Below are positions 5,718 to 14,159 of a stretch of 64,000 bases of DNA, in pieces (the first letter of the stretch is position 1; the number at the start of each line of letters is the position of its first letter). Under the pieces are notes generated by a model that saw only the letters and a program-made list of their open reading frames with translations, searched no databases and was not told the DNA's origin. Source of the DNA: RGIG1918 sp964570895 (GTDB lineage: Bacteria; Cyanobacteriota; Vampirovibrionia; Gastranaerophilales; Gastranaerophilaceae). A program made the position numbers and the translations under genes. The DNA lies in contig CAZMZD010000002.1 of assembly GCA_964570895.1 (NCBI GenBank), positions 186,001-250,000 of the forward strand, given 5' to 3'.

Positions 5718-6830
5718 CTATTTATTATATGGAAGCGAATTTACACCGCGGTGTTTAAACAGATTTTCAAAGCTTTTTTGGGTGTATGAATAGTTTTCAA
5801 GAGTTGCATTGATTGACCAATTTGCAAGCGCTAAAATTATAGGTGTTGCAATAATTATGGTTAAAAGAACGCTTATTATGTGTAAAATTGCAAGTTTTGT
5901 TTGCGCTCTTGCGCCTTCTTTTGTATTGTATGCAACTTTTAATTCAAGAGCATGATTTATAAATCTGTCCCTTTCTTTGGTGTTCATTTTGTCAATCATA
6001 GTTGCAAATTTGTCTGAAATTGCAAAAACGAATTTCTTGTCTTTTGAATTTTGATTTTTATAAACATCAAACGGGTCTTCAAAATTTTCAGGTTTTGTTT
6101 GTGCGGGGGTTTCTTCTTTTGGTTCAGGCTCTTTGCTTTTTACACTGTGAGCTTCTTTTGAAGTCGTTTCAAATTTTTGCATTACGCTGCTTTCAAGATT
6201 TTGAAGTTCTTTTTCAGGCTCCTCCATCTGAAACATACTAATTGGCGCAACTGATGGGTAAATTGTTGAATTTTCATCAGGCTTATCTGTCATAAGCTCA
6301 ATTTTTAAACCGTCGTCAATTGCGGGCTCAACCACTTCAAATGTAATATTATTATTTTCTTCTTGTGGCTTTATTTCTTCTTCAAGCGGAGCGCCGAGAG
6401 TTTGTTGTTCAGGCTCTTTTCCGCCGTTTTTTATGAAAGCTTCAATTTCTTCTTTGGTAAACTCAGGAGTTTCTTCTTCTTTATAAATTGACAAATCCGG
6501 CACATTGAGGTTTATTTCAGCGCTTGCGCCAAGCATTTCGCCTTCGGCAAGCTTCTGTTTAATTAATTCATCAATATCTTCTTCTTGGGTTTCGCTAAAA
6601 TCGCTAATTCCCATAAAATCGTCTTGTTCAATTTCTTCTTCTTCAGCTTCTTCTTTGTCTATAACTTCGTAAACATCAAGCGCATTATTAAACATTGTTT
6701 CAGGAATTTTTATCGCAGAAATATCCGGTATTGTGACATTGCGCGCAGCAACACTCCAAGAACAGTATAGTTTTGATGAATTTTCGTTTAATTCAGTTTC
6801 AGAATTTTCTTGAACCAAAATTTGCTCCAT
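5718..6830 (-). CDS. Acidic single-pass membrane protein, 370 aa, unknown
   Basis: I do not recognise a family. Residues ~55-260 are very acidic and low in complexity (an EEAEEEEIEQDD run near residue 60, many E/P/Q), probably disordered. A basic stretch (KDKKFVFAISDKFATMIDKM and on to ~310) follows, then one strong membrane helix at about 313-338 and a 32-residue tail. This is the layout of a C-terminally anchored protein with a long cytoplasmic, possibly protein-binding, domain. It is transcribed divergently from rfaE1 with 59 bp between the starts. There is no convincing ribosome site before the ATG. Confidence 0.75.
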   Translation of the reverse strand: MEQILVQENSETELNENSSKLYCSWSVAARNVTIPDISAIKIPETMFNNALDVYEVIDKEEAEEEEIEQDDFMGISDFSETQEEDIDELIKQKLAEGEMLGASAEINLNVPDLSIYKEEETPEFTKEEIEAFIKNGGKEPEQQTLGAPLEEEIKPQEENNNITFEVVEPAIDDGLKIELMTDKPDENSTIYPSVAPISMFQMEEPEKELQNLESSVMQKFETTSKEAHSVKSKEPEPKEETPAQTKPENFEDPFDVYKNQNSKDKKFVFAISDKFATMIDKMNTKERDRFINHALELKVAYNTKEGARAQTKLAILHIISVLLTIIIATPIILALANWSINATLENYSYTQKSFENLFKHRGVNSLPYNK

Positions 6831-6889
6831 AAATTTTGTCTATGGTAAAATTATAATTGATTTAGTGAAAAAATGAAATAGTTGAAATA

Positions 6890-7909
6890 ATGGATAAGAA
6901 AAGTCTGATTGAAAAACTTGAATTAATTAAAGAACCGAAAATTTTAGTTGTGGGTGATTTTGCGATAGACGAAATGATTTATGGCGACACTGAACGCATT
7001 TCGCGTGAAGCGCCGGTGCTCATTCTTCTGCATTCGCACACAAAAATAATTTTAGGCACCGCCTCAAACGCTGCGCACAACATTTCAACCTTAAATTTTG
7101 GGAAAGTTAGCGCAATGGGCGCATATGGAGATGACTATCATGCGCCAATTTTGCTTGGTGCGCTTAAAGATGCCGGAATTTCAACAAAATATATGGTGCA
7201 AGACAAATCTCGCCCAACCACTGTTAAAACAAGAATTTCAGGTTGCTGCTCTCAAAGCGTGACACAGCAAGTGGTGAGAATTGACAGGCAAAGTTCTGCT
7301 CCATTATCTGAAGATATTGAAAACAAAGTGCTCGGAATGCTTGAAGAGGCTATTAAAGAGCATGACGGGGTTATTTTATCGGATTATCACTTAGGCTTTT
7401 TGACTGAAAAAATTGTTTCAAGCGCGATTAATTTAGCGAAAAAATATAATAAAGTGATTGTGGCAGATGTTCAAAAAGATTTCTTAAAATATAAAGGTGC
7501 AACTGCAATCACCCCTAATCAGCCCGATAGCGAAAAATATGTCGGCTATTTTATTAAAGACGAAGCGACTTTAAATTCGGCAGGGGCTAAAATTTATAAT
7601 GAATTAGGGCTTCAAAATCTTTTAATTACGCGTGGCGGTTCCGGTATGGCACTGTTTTCAAAAGTTGACGGCGAAATTAAAAAAGATTTAATTCCTGCGT
7701 TCAACAAAAAAGAAGTTTTTGATGTGACAGGCGCAGGCGACACTGTTGTTGCGACTTTTACGCTTGGGCTTTGCGCAGGGCTTGAACCACGCGATGCTAT
7801 GATATTTGGCAATTTAGCAGCAAGCATTGCAATCAGGCAATTTGGTTGCCATAGCGTGACATTTGATGAATTAAAACAAGAAATAAATAATTTAGGAGAT
7901 AAATTATGA
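6890..7909 (+). CDS. rfaE1: Heptose-7-phosphate kinase (RfaE domain I, PfkB family)
   Basis: The family phosphorylates D-glycero-D-manno-heptose 7-phosphate at O-1 in the ADP-heptose pathway for lipopolysaccharide core. The 339-aa product has the PfkB fold from VVGDFAIDEMIYGD, the substrate segment RISREAPVLIL, and the anion-hole/ATP signature DVTGAGDTV near residue 280. Only the kinase domain is present; the adenylyltransferase half (HldE C-terminus) is absent, so a separate rfaE2 is expected elsewhere. It overlaps the next gene by 4 bp. The ATG has no strong ribosome site. Confidence 0.9.
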   Translation: MDKKSLIEKLELIKEPKILVVGDFAIDEMIYGDTERISREAPVLILLHSHTKIILGTASNAAHNISTLNFGKVSAMGAYGDDYHAPILLGALKDAGISTKYMVQDKSRPTTVKTRISGCCSQSVTQQVVRIDRQSSAPLSEDIENKVLGMLEEAIKEHDGVILSDYHLGFLTEKIVSSAINLAKKYNKVIVADVQKDFLKYKGATAITPNQPDSEKYVGYFIKDEATLNSAGAKIYNELGLQNLLITRGGSGMALFSKVDGEIKKDLIPAFNKKEVFDVTGAGDTVVATFTLGLCAGLEPRDAMIFGNLAASIAIRQFGCHSVTFDELKQEINNLGDKL

Positions 7910-8481
7910 AATTTATAGAAATTTTGAAAAAACTAAGACCTTTAGATATTGCAATTATTGTAATTGTTATCGTAGGGCTTGCAATTGGTGTTCTCACTGT
8001 TTTTGGGAAAAGGCAAACGGCAGACAAGCAAATCGAAGCAAATGTTCGAGTTGAAATTTCAGTTTTCTTTAGAGGAATTACTCTCACGAGCTCAAATTCT
8101 CCATTCATCGTTGGCGAAGAAACTTTTATAACAATCAGAAACGTGCCTTACACAAAATTAAAAATTGTGTCAGTTAGCAACGATAGAAAGAAAACAGTTG
8201 TTCCAACAATGAATCCTAAACAGCAATTTGTTGCAGTCGATGATGTTTCTGCGCCATTCCAATATGATTTTGTGGTAACTGTTGTGGATGACGCTAAAAT
8301 CACAAAAGATGGCGCTGTGATTGGCGGAAACAAAATCAAAATCGGCTTGCCTGTAACATTTGAAGGTAAAGATTACAGATTTAACGGCATTGTTTCAAAT
8401 ATCACAATCAACAAAGAGCCAACAAGAGAAGAAAATTCTGAATTAACAACACAAGTAAGCGAAAATCAAGATGTTCAATAA
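7906..8481 (+). CDS. DUF4330 membrane-anchored protein
   Basis: The 191-aa protein has an N-terminal membrane helix (about residues 12-33, rich in I and V) and a beta-rich exported domain. The segment DGAVIGGNKIKIGLPVTF followed by a Y-x-F-x-G pattern matches my memory of DUF4330, a family found mostly in cyanobacteria and relatives. Function unknown. It overlaps rfaE1 by 4 bp and the IctB-like gene by 11 bp, so the three are translationally coupled and probably act together at the envelope. Confidence 0.75.
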   Translation: MKFIEILKKLRPLDIAIIVIVIVGLAIGVLTVFGKRQTADKQIEANVRVEISVFFRGITLTSSNSPFIVGEETFITIRNVPYTKLKIVSVSNDRKKTVVPTMNPKQQFVAVDDVSAPFQYDFVVTVVDDAKITKDGAVIGGNKIKIGLPVTFEGKDYRFNGIVSNITINKEPTREENSELTTQVSENQDVQ

Positions 8482-9847
8482 TGTTAATTTCTTGCTCCTT
8501 GAGGGCGAGAATAAATTTATAGATATGTGCCAAAATTCTGCGCTCGCAGAGCGTGTTCGCACGTCCAGATTTTATCCGTATCTGGATAAAATCACTTTTG
8601 GAGTGCTCATTTTGCTTTTGGTGGCCAGCTGTTTTGTTGGAACCGGAATGCTTGGTGCACTTTCTTTTGTGTTTATTTTGCTTAATGCTGTGCGCGTATT
8701 AATTAACAAAGGTGAAAAGGTTGAATTCAGCGTTTTGGATTGCGCGGTTTTTGTATATTTTCTTTTTGCTTTCGTTTCGCTTATGGGCTCAAGCCTTTTT
8801 CTTGCAAGCCTTAAGGGCTTTTTGAAAATGATTTTGTATATTGCGTTTTATTTTTCATTTGTTCAATGGTTTAAGATGAATAAATCGAAAATCAAATGGC
8901 TTTTGCTTGTGGTTGCGGGTGTTGTGGTGTTTGAGGCGGTTATTGCAATTTTACAAAATATGGCCGGTGTTCAAGCAATTTCAGGCTGGCAAGACATGTC
9001 TGCAATTAACCCTGAAGATGTTATAGCAAGGGCTTATGGAACATTGAAACCGTATAATCCTAACCTTCTTGCAGGATATTTAGTTGCAGGAATTATTCCA
9101 ATTAGTTATTTTCTTTCTATGGGGCTCCTTAAAAAGAACGTTAATTTAATTGCAGTGTCTGCGGTTTCTCTTGCGCTTTGCGCTCTTGCAATATTTTACA
9201 CCGGTTGCAGAGGGGCTTACATTGCGCTTTTTGCCTTTATTGCAGTTACTTTGTATGGAATTTATTATTACGTACAGAATTACAAAGGCGGTTTTTCAAA
9301 ACTTAAGAAAAGATATAAAAACTTAATTTTTGCCTCTTGCGCGGCAGTTTTTGCGTTTGTTTTTCTAAACCCTGCGATTTATAAAAGGATTTTTTCGATT
9401 TTTGCATTCCGAGGGGATAGTTCGATATCTTTTAGAATGAATGTCTACAGTTCGTCTTACGAAATGTTTTTGAATAATCCGTTTATTGGTATTGGGCTTG
9501 GTAATCAAAATTTCAGAGAAACTTATGGGCTTTATATGAAAACGGGTTTTGATGCATTGAGTGCTTATAATATATTCCTTGAAACTGCTTGCGAAATGGG
9601 AATTTTTGGGCTTTTGGCGTTTTGTGCTATATTTGGTTTAGTGTTTTTTGGGGCTTATAAATATGTGAAAACAAATGCCATACGCGAAGATAAAATCCTT
9701 GTTTTACTATCAAGCCTTGGTTTGTTACTTCTTGCTTCGCATGGTTTAATCGATACTGTTTTTTATCGCCCGCAAATACATATTCTATTTTGGATTTTTG
9801 TTGCGATTGTTAATGTGTTTGCTTTTTCGAAAGCGGAAAATAAATAA
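8471..9847 (+). CDS. IctB / O-antigen ligase (Wzy_C) family membrane protein
   Basis: A 458-aa polytopic protein with about ten hydrophobic segments. The Wzy_C core is the loop with FRGDSSISFRMNVY, NPFIGIGLGNQNF and the following NIFLETACEMGIFGLLAF. The N-terminal layout (a short cytoplasmic lead, then a helix near residue 45) fits the IctB branch known from cyanobacteria, once proposed as a bicarbonate transporter and now generally viewed as O-antigen ligase-like. Coupled to DUF4330 and rfaE1, a role in surface polysaccharide is the better inference. Confidence 0.85.
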   Translation: MFNNVNFLLLEGENKFIDMCQNSALAERVRTSRFYPYLDKITFGVLILLLVASCFVGTGMLGALSFVFILLNAVRVLINKGEKVEFSVLDCAVFVYFLFAFVSLMGSSLFLASLKGFLKMILYIAFYFSFVQWFKMNKSKIKWLLLVVAGVVVFEAVIAILQNMAGVQAISGWQDMSAINPEDVIARAYGTLKPYNPNLLAGYLVAGIIPISYFLSMGLLKKNVNLIAVSAVSLALCALAIFYTGCRGAYIALFAFIAVTLYGIYYYVQNYKGGFSKLKKRYKNLIFASCAAVFAFVFLNPAIYKRIFSIFAFRGDSSISFRMNVYSSSYEMFLNNPFIGIGLGNQNFRETYGLYMKTGFDALSAYNIFLETACEMGIFGLLAFCAIFGLVFFGAYKYVKTNAIREDKILVLLSSLGLLLLASHGLIDTVFYRPQIHILFWIFVAIVNVFAFSKAENK

Positions 9848-9861
9848 AATTTGCCCTAAAA

Positions 9862-10317
9862 TTATTCTTCCATAACTTCAAAAGTTTTTGGTTCTTGTTT
9901 TGAAACTTTTTCCATAACTTCGCCAAAACTTATAATTGGCACAAACTTATAACCGCAATCATTGCCCATCGTTCCGCCGAATGAAAAAAGTTCTTCTTGA
10001 GGATAATCTCTGCAAATTTTTTCTCGCTTTTTGTGAATTTTGCATTTTCTTGTTTCTTGGTCCAGATGATTGCAGCGGAAAATCAGCCCTGTTTCGTCTT
10101 TGCCGATACAGGTTAAGCCTTCGTAAAAACTGTGCATGGTTTTTAGCTTGTTGAAAAATTCTTCGTCATCGAGCACTTTTTTGCCGTGTTTTACATAAAT
10201 TTTTTCACAGCACCTCCCGCACATATTGCAAGAGCCAATTCTATAATATGTTTTTCTCAAAATTTTAGTATAATACCAAGCTTTAAGCTTTTTGAGGGTT
10301 AATTTTAATTTTTCCAT
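9862..10317 (-). CDS. YkgJ-family zinc/iron-chelating cysteine-cluster protein
   Basis: PF03692-type protein of 151 aa. The cysteine cluster runs CNMCGRCC, then C in GLTCIGKDE, RCNHLDQETRKCKIHKKR and ICRDYP, as in the family, which is thought to bind Fe-S or Zn. The exact role is unknown. It starts 2 bp after the stop of the gene at 10320, so the two form an operon, convergent with the IctB-like gene across 14 bp. Confidence 0.9.
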   Translation of the reverse strand: MEKLKLTLKKLKAWYYTKILRKTYYRIGSCNMCGRCCEKIYVKHGKKVLDDEEFFNKLKTMHSFYEGLTCIGKDETGLIFRCNHLDQETRKCKIHKKREKICRDYPQEELFSFGGTMGNDCGYKFVPIISFGEVMEKVSKQEPKTFEVMEE

Positions 10318-10319
10318 TC

Positions 10320-10652
10320 TTACATCATAACATCTTTAAGAAATTTTTTGTTGCTAAAAAGACCTTGAAGTTCGTCGTCGTCAAAGGAAATTTTGCCTTC
10401 AAAAATTTGCCTCGTGACAAGTTCTTCTGCTGAATTGTCGTCAGGGTCTGAAGTCACAAGATGTGTGAATTTTTTAACATCAAGCTCGCGTTCCCATTTT
10501 TGAATTGCGTTTGTTGAAATGCTGCTTTCGTCAATCAAATAGTTTTTTCTATCGTCAATCGGATTTGATTGATAGCTATCTGAAAGCCTTTGAATTGCAG
10601 AGCTTTTTGCCAATATTTCTGATGTAGTATTTTGGTCAATCCCGTTTAGCAT
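10320..10652 (-). CDS. Hypothetical acidic 110-aa protein
   Basis: No family recognised. The product is hydrophilic and serine- and aspartate-rich, probably mostly helical and soluble, with no cysteines or membrane segment. A GGGGAAG sequence 11 nt before the ATG could serve as ribosome site. Its tight linkage to the YkgJ-family gene downstream suggests joint expression. The promoter would lie in the ~150-bp divergent gap with gpmI. Confidence 0.65.
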   Translation of the reverse strand: MLNGIDQNTTSEILAKSSAIQRLSDSYQSNPIDDRKNYLIDESSISTNAIQKWERELDVKKFTHLVTSDPDDNSAEELVTRQIFEGKISFDDDELQGLFSNKKFLKDVMM

Positions 10653-10806
10653 TTAAGTATATACTTCCCCAGAGTTATAGTTTTACTTTGTAATTATGAA
10701 CTATAAATATAAAAAATGTATCCATCTAAAGGTTTATTTTTTTCTTAGATTTTCAAATATTTTAGCTTATGTTTGTGGTAAATTATATTTAACAAAGGAG
10801 AATATG

Positions 10807-12321
10807 ATGAAAAAAGTTTTATTATGCATTATGGACGGTTGGGGTATTTCCGAAAAGCAACAATATAACGCTGTTGCAGAAGCTTCAACTCCAAGTTATG
10901 ACAAAATTGTAAAAGAGCAATCTTGCACAAGAATTTTTGCTGATGGCTTAAATGTTGGGCTTCCTGAAGGGCAAATGGGAAACAGCGAAGTTGGGCACTT
11001 AAATATTGGCGCAGGGCGCGTTGTTTATCAAGAACTTACAAGAATAAATAAACAAATTGATGAAGGCAAATTTTTCAAAAACGAAGAATTTTTAAATGCA
11101 ATTAACCATGCGAAAGAAAATAACAGCTCTTTGCATATTTACGGGCTTGTTTCATCGGGCGGTGTGCACAGCTCTATGAAACATTTAAAAGCTTTAATTA
11201 AGCTTGCGGCAGATGAAGGTTTAAAAGATGTTTATGTGCATGCTTTTCTTGATGGGCGCGACACTCCGCCAAAAAGTGCGCATGAATTTTTAGCTGAAAC
11301 AGAAGCAGAACTTGCAAAATATAATCTTCCAAAAATCGCGACAATTTGCGGAAGATATTATGCAATGGACAGAGATAAACGTTGGGATAGAGTTGAAAAA
11401 GCTTACAATGCCTTAATTTTGGGCGAAGGCGAAACTGCTTCCTCATCAGATATTGCAATTAAAACTTCTTATGAAAAAGAAATTACGGATGAATTTGTTG
11501 AGCCGACAATTATTGGCGGGAAAAGAATTAACGACAATGATTCAGTTATTTTCTTTAACTACAGACCGGATAGAGCGCGCGAAATTACCGCCGCTGTTGC
11601 ACTTGAAAATTTTGATGGGTTTAATCGTAAGAAAGTTTGCAAAAACTTATATTATGTTTGCATGACTCAATATGATGAAACTTTTGGGCTTCCAATTGCA
11701 TTTAAGCCTGAAAGAATGGTGAATATTTTGGGCGAAGTTTTAGATAATAACAATATCAAACAATTTAGAACCGCTGAAACTGAAAAATATGCACACATTA
11801 CATTTTTCTTTAATGGCGGGGAAGAGCAACAAGGGCGCCTTGAAACTCGCAAATTGGTTGCTTCTCCAAAAGTTGCCACTTATGATATGCAACCTGAAAT
11901 GAGCGCTTATGAAGTTTGTGAAAATGTTTTGAGTGCGATTGAAAACCCTGAATATGGTTTCATTTTGGTTAACTTTGCAAATCCTGACATGGTTGGGCAC
12001 ACAGGCGTTATGGAAGCTGCTGTTAAAGCTTGTAATGTGGTTGATGAGTGTGTGGGTAAAATTGCTGAAAAAGCGCTTAAATATGGCTATGAAATGTTGC
12101 TTACAGCAGACCATGGGAACGCTGAAGTTATGTGCAACGAAGAAACACATGCTCCTCAAACAGCGCACACAACAAACCCTGTGCCATTCTGCATAATATC
12201 AAACAAAAAATATAATTTGAGAAAAGATGGTGCTTTGTGCGACATCGCGCCAACTGTGCTTGAATTGTTGGGTATCGCACAACCTGCCGAAATGGACGGA
12301 AAATCAATGATTATAGCGTAA
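10807..12321 (+). CDS. gpmI: 2,3-bisphosphoglycerate-independent phosphoglycerate mutase
   Basis: It interconverts 3- and 2-phosphoglycerate in glycolysis using two Mn ions. I place the start at the second of two adjacent ATGs (10807), 6 nt after AAGGAG; an open frame extends to 10696 but that part is not family sequence. The 504-aa product has the metal ligand in IMDGWG (D10), the phosphoserine S60 in GNSEVGH, HAFLDGRDTPP, RYYAMDRDKRWDR, NYRPDRAREIT and the C-terminal DHGNAE metal site. An AT-rich region upstream (TTTAGC, 17 bp, TATATT) may be its promoter. Confidence 0.97.
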   Translation: MKKVLLCIMDGWGISEKQQYNAVAEASTPSYDKIVKEQSCTRIFADGLNVGLPEGQMGNSEVGHLNIGAGRVVYQELTRINKQIDEGKFFKNEEFLNAINHAKENNSSLHIYGLVSSGGVHSSMKHLKALIKLAADEGLKDVYVHAFLDGRDTPPKSAHEFLAETEAELAKYNLPKIATICGRYYAMDRDKRWDRVEKAYNALILGEGETASSSDIAIKTSYEKEITDEFVEPTIIGGKRINDNDSVIFFNYRPDRAREITAAVALENFDGFNRKKVCKNLYYVCMTQYDETFGLPIAFKPERMVNILGEVLDNNNIKQFRTAETEKYAHITFFFNGGEEQQGRLETRKLVASPKVATYDMQPEMSAYEVCENVLSAIENPEYGFILVNFANPDMVGHTGVMEAAVKACNVVDECVGKIAEKALKYGYEMLLTADHGNAEVMCNEETHAPQTAHTTNPVPFCIISNKKYNLRKDGALCDIAPTVLELLGIAQPAEMDGKSMIIA

Positions 12322-12343
12322 TTGCTTAATCATTTTGAATATA

Positions 12344-12376
12344 AAATGGGCTCTTGCAAATCGCTTGAGCCCATTT
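12344..12376. terminator. Convergent hairpin between gpmI and fabG
   Basis: AAATGGGCTC (12344-12353) pairs with GAGCCCATTT (12367-12376), 13-nt loop, with A/T runs on both sides. It lies between two convergent genes and could serve both. Confidence 0.75.
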
Positions 12377-12396
12377 AATTTATCTATTTTTGGAAT

Positions 12397-13125
12397 TTAT
12401 ATTGTAAGACCGCCGTCCACGCCAATTACTTGGCCTGTGATATATGTGCCTTCGACTGCCAAAAATCTAACTAGCCTTGCGATGTCTTCAGGCTGCCCAA
12501 GGGTTTTGAGTGGAATGTGTTCCGTGATTTTTTCTTCCGGCAAACCTTTTGTCATATCTGTTTGAATAAAGCCCGGGGCAATTGCGTTAACTCTGATATT
12601 TCTTGAGCCAAGCTCTTTTGCAAGGCTTTTTGTGAGCCCGATTATCCCTGCTTTTGCAGCTGAGTAATTTGCTTGACCTGCGTTACCGTTAACGCCAACT
12701 ATGCTTGACATGTTAATAATTACGCCGGCTCTTTGTTTAATCATTGCTTTTGCAACAGGGTTTGTAACATAATAAGCAGAATTTAAGTTTGTGTTAATTA
12801 CATCAAGCCAATTATCGCTATTCATTCTCATAAATAGTCCATCTCTTGTTATCCCTGCGTTATTTACAAGAACATCGATTTTGCCGTGTTTTTCAAGAAT
12901 TTCAGCAATTGCAGAGCCGGTGGCTTCTTTATCCGACACATCGAATTTCATTTTATGCGCCTTGCAGCCTTTTTCTTCAACAAGTTTCACTGTTTCATCT
13001 GCCGCAGCTTCGTTTCCTGCGTAGTTTACTATAATGTCATACCCTGCGCTTGCAAGCTCAACTGCGATTGCGCGCCCTATTCCTCTTGAAGCGCCTGTCA
13101 CTAATGCTAATTTATTTTCGCTCAT
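12397..13125 (-). CDS. fabG: 3-oxoacyl-[acyl-carrier-protein] reductase
   Basis: Short-chain dehydrogenase of 242 aa that performs the NADPH-dependent reduction step in fatty acid elongation. It has the TGASRGIG cofactor loop (10-17), NNAG (88-91), catalytic S140/S141 in NMSSIVG, and Y154-x3-K158 in NYSAAKAG. It overlaps fabD by 4 bp and has a GGAGTT ribosome site. No acpP follows; the gene ends at a convergent terminator. Confidence 0.95.
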   Translation of the reverse strand: MSENKLALVTGASRGIGRAIAVELASAGYDIIVNYAGNEAAADETVKLVEEKGCKAHKMKFDVSDKEATGSAIAEILEKHGKIDVLVNNAGITRDGLFMRMNSDNWLDVINTNLNSAYYVTNPVAKAMIKQRAGVIINMSSIVGVNGNAGQANYSAAKAGIIGLTKSLAKELGSRNIRVNAIAPGFIQTDMTKGLPEEKITEHIPLKTLGQPEDIARLVRFLAVEGTYITGQVIGVDGGLTI

Positions 13126-14063
13126 TTTTTTAACTCCTCTATTGTATTTTCAAGACTTTCTTTATCTGAAATGTTTAGAATTAGCGTTTCAGGCGGGCAC
13201 ATTTTTTTGCACAAACCTGAAAGCACTTTACCTTCGCCAATTTCAATGAATGTGTTTACGCCATTATCTAGCATGAATTGGATAGTTTTAACCCATTGAA
13301 CGCTTGATGAAATTTGCTCTACTTCTTTTTTTCTGAATTCTTCAGGCGCTGTGGTTGGAAGCGCGTCTGTGTTTGCGATAACAGGAGTGTGCGCTTCGTT
13401 TATTTCAACGTTGTTGAAGAAAGTTGCAAATTCTTCACCTGCGCTTTTCATTAATTTACTGTGAAATGCGCCTGAAACAGCAAGCGGCACAATTCTTCTT
13501 GCGCCTTTTTCTTTTAAAATCGTGCTTAATTTTTCAACTCCTGTTGCAGTTCCTGTTATGACTGTTTGATTTGGTTCGTTAAAGTTTGCAACATCAACAT
13601 AGTCTGAAATTTTGTCTGCTTCTTCTTTAATTATTTTGCTATCAACCCCGAGAACAGCCGCCATAGTACCTTTTTCTTGAGAGTCCACTGTTACGTTATG
13701 CATTGCGTTAGCTCTTGCGTTGATTGCCTTAAAGCAATTTTCAAGAGATAGCGCGCCTGAAGCGTAAAGTGCGCCATATTCACCAAGCGAATGCCCTGCA
13801 AAGTATGCAGGTTTAATGCCGAGCGCCGATTTAAGCGCTTCATATCCTGCAACTTCAACTGCAAGAAGAGCCGGTTGGGTGTTGATTGTTTGTTTTAATT
13901 CTTCGTCAGTTCCTTCGAAACACAATTTGCTTATGCTTCTTCCGAGAGTTTCATCTATCTTTTTGAAAGCTTCTTGAGCACTTGCGTAGTTATCGTAGAA
14001 ACTTTTGCCCATTCCTTGTTTTTGAGCGCCTTGCCCAGGGAAAAGTATGGCAATTTTTTTCAT
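13122..14063 (-). CDS. fabD: Malonyl-CoA:ACP transacylase
   Basis: Moves malonyl from CoA to acyl carrier protein. The 313-aa product has the oxyanion GQGAQ (10-14), the nucleophile S92 in GHSLGEYGAL, the malonate-binding arginine in INARANAMH, and the catalytic histidine in SGAFHSKLM. A strong TAAGGAG ribosome site precedes the ATG and an extended -10 promoter lies upstream, separated from plsX by a hairpin. fabH, often placed between plsX and fabD, is not present. Confidence 0.96.
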   Translation of the reverse strand: MKKIAILFPGQGAQKQGMGKSFYDNYASAQEAFKKIDETLGRSISKLCFEGTDEELKQTINTQPALLAVEVAGYEALKSALGIKPAYFAGHSLGEYGALYASGALSLENCFKAINARANAMHNVTVDSQEKGTMAAVLGVDSKIIKEEADKISDYVDVANFNEPNQTVITGTATGVEKLSTILKEKGARRIVPLAVSGAFHSKLMKSAGEEFATFFNNVEINEAHTPVIANTDALPTTAPEEFRKKEVEQISSSVQWVKTIQFMLDNGVNTFIEIGEGKVLSGLCKKMCPPETLILNISDKESLENTIEELKK

Positions 14064-14093
14064 AAATTCTCCTTAAAAGTTATCCTCGCAATT

Positions 14094-14122
14094 ATTATAC
14101 CATAAAGAAGAGCGGGACTTAA
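14094..14122 (-). promoter_or_regulatory. Promoter of fabD-fabG
   Basis: On the minus strand TGGTATAAT (TATAAT at 14094-14099 with an extended -10 TGN) and a weak -35 TTAAGT at 14117-14122, inside the plsX hairpin. It gives fabD-fabG their own transcript. Confidence 0.5.
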
Positions 14123-14136
14123 TTTGCCCCGCTCTT
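14108..14136. terminator. Hairpin between plsX and fabD
   Basis: AAGAGCGGG (14108-14116) pairs with CCCGCTCTT (14128-14136), 9 bp. The minus-strand T tract is interrupted (TTCTTTATG), so termination of plsX may be partial. Confidence 0.65.
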
Positions 14137-14159
14137 TTGTATAAAATCGTTATATTTTA

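Noticed and set aside
4503..5789. Several plus-strand frames across the tRNA region
   Set aside because: They are antisense to three clear tRNA genes and their repeats; lengths come from the repeat units.
10696..10806. Longer N-terminus for gpmI (541 aa)
   Set aside because: The extra 37 residues are not family sequence, and AAGGAG sits correctly for the ATG at 10807.
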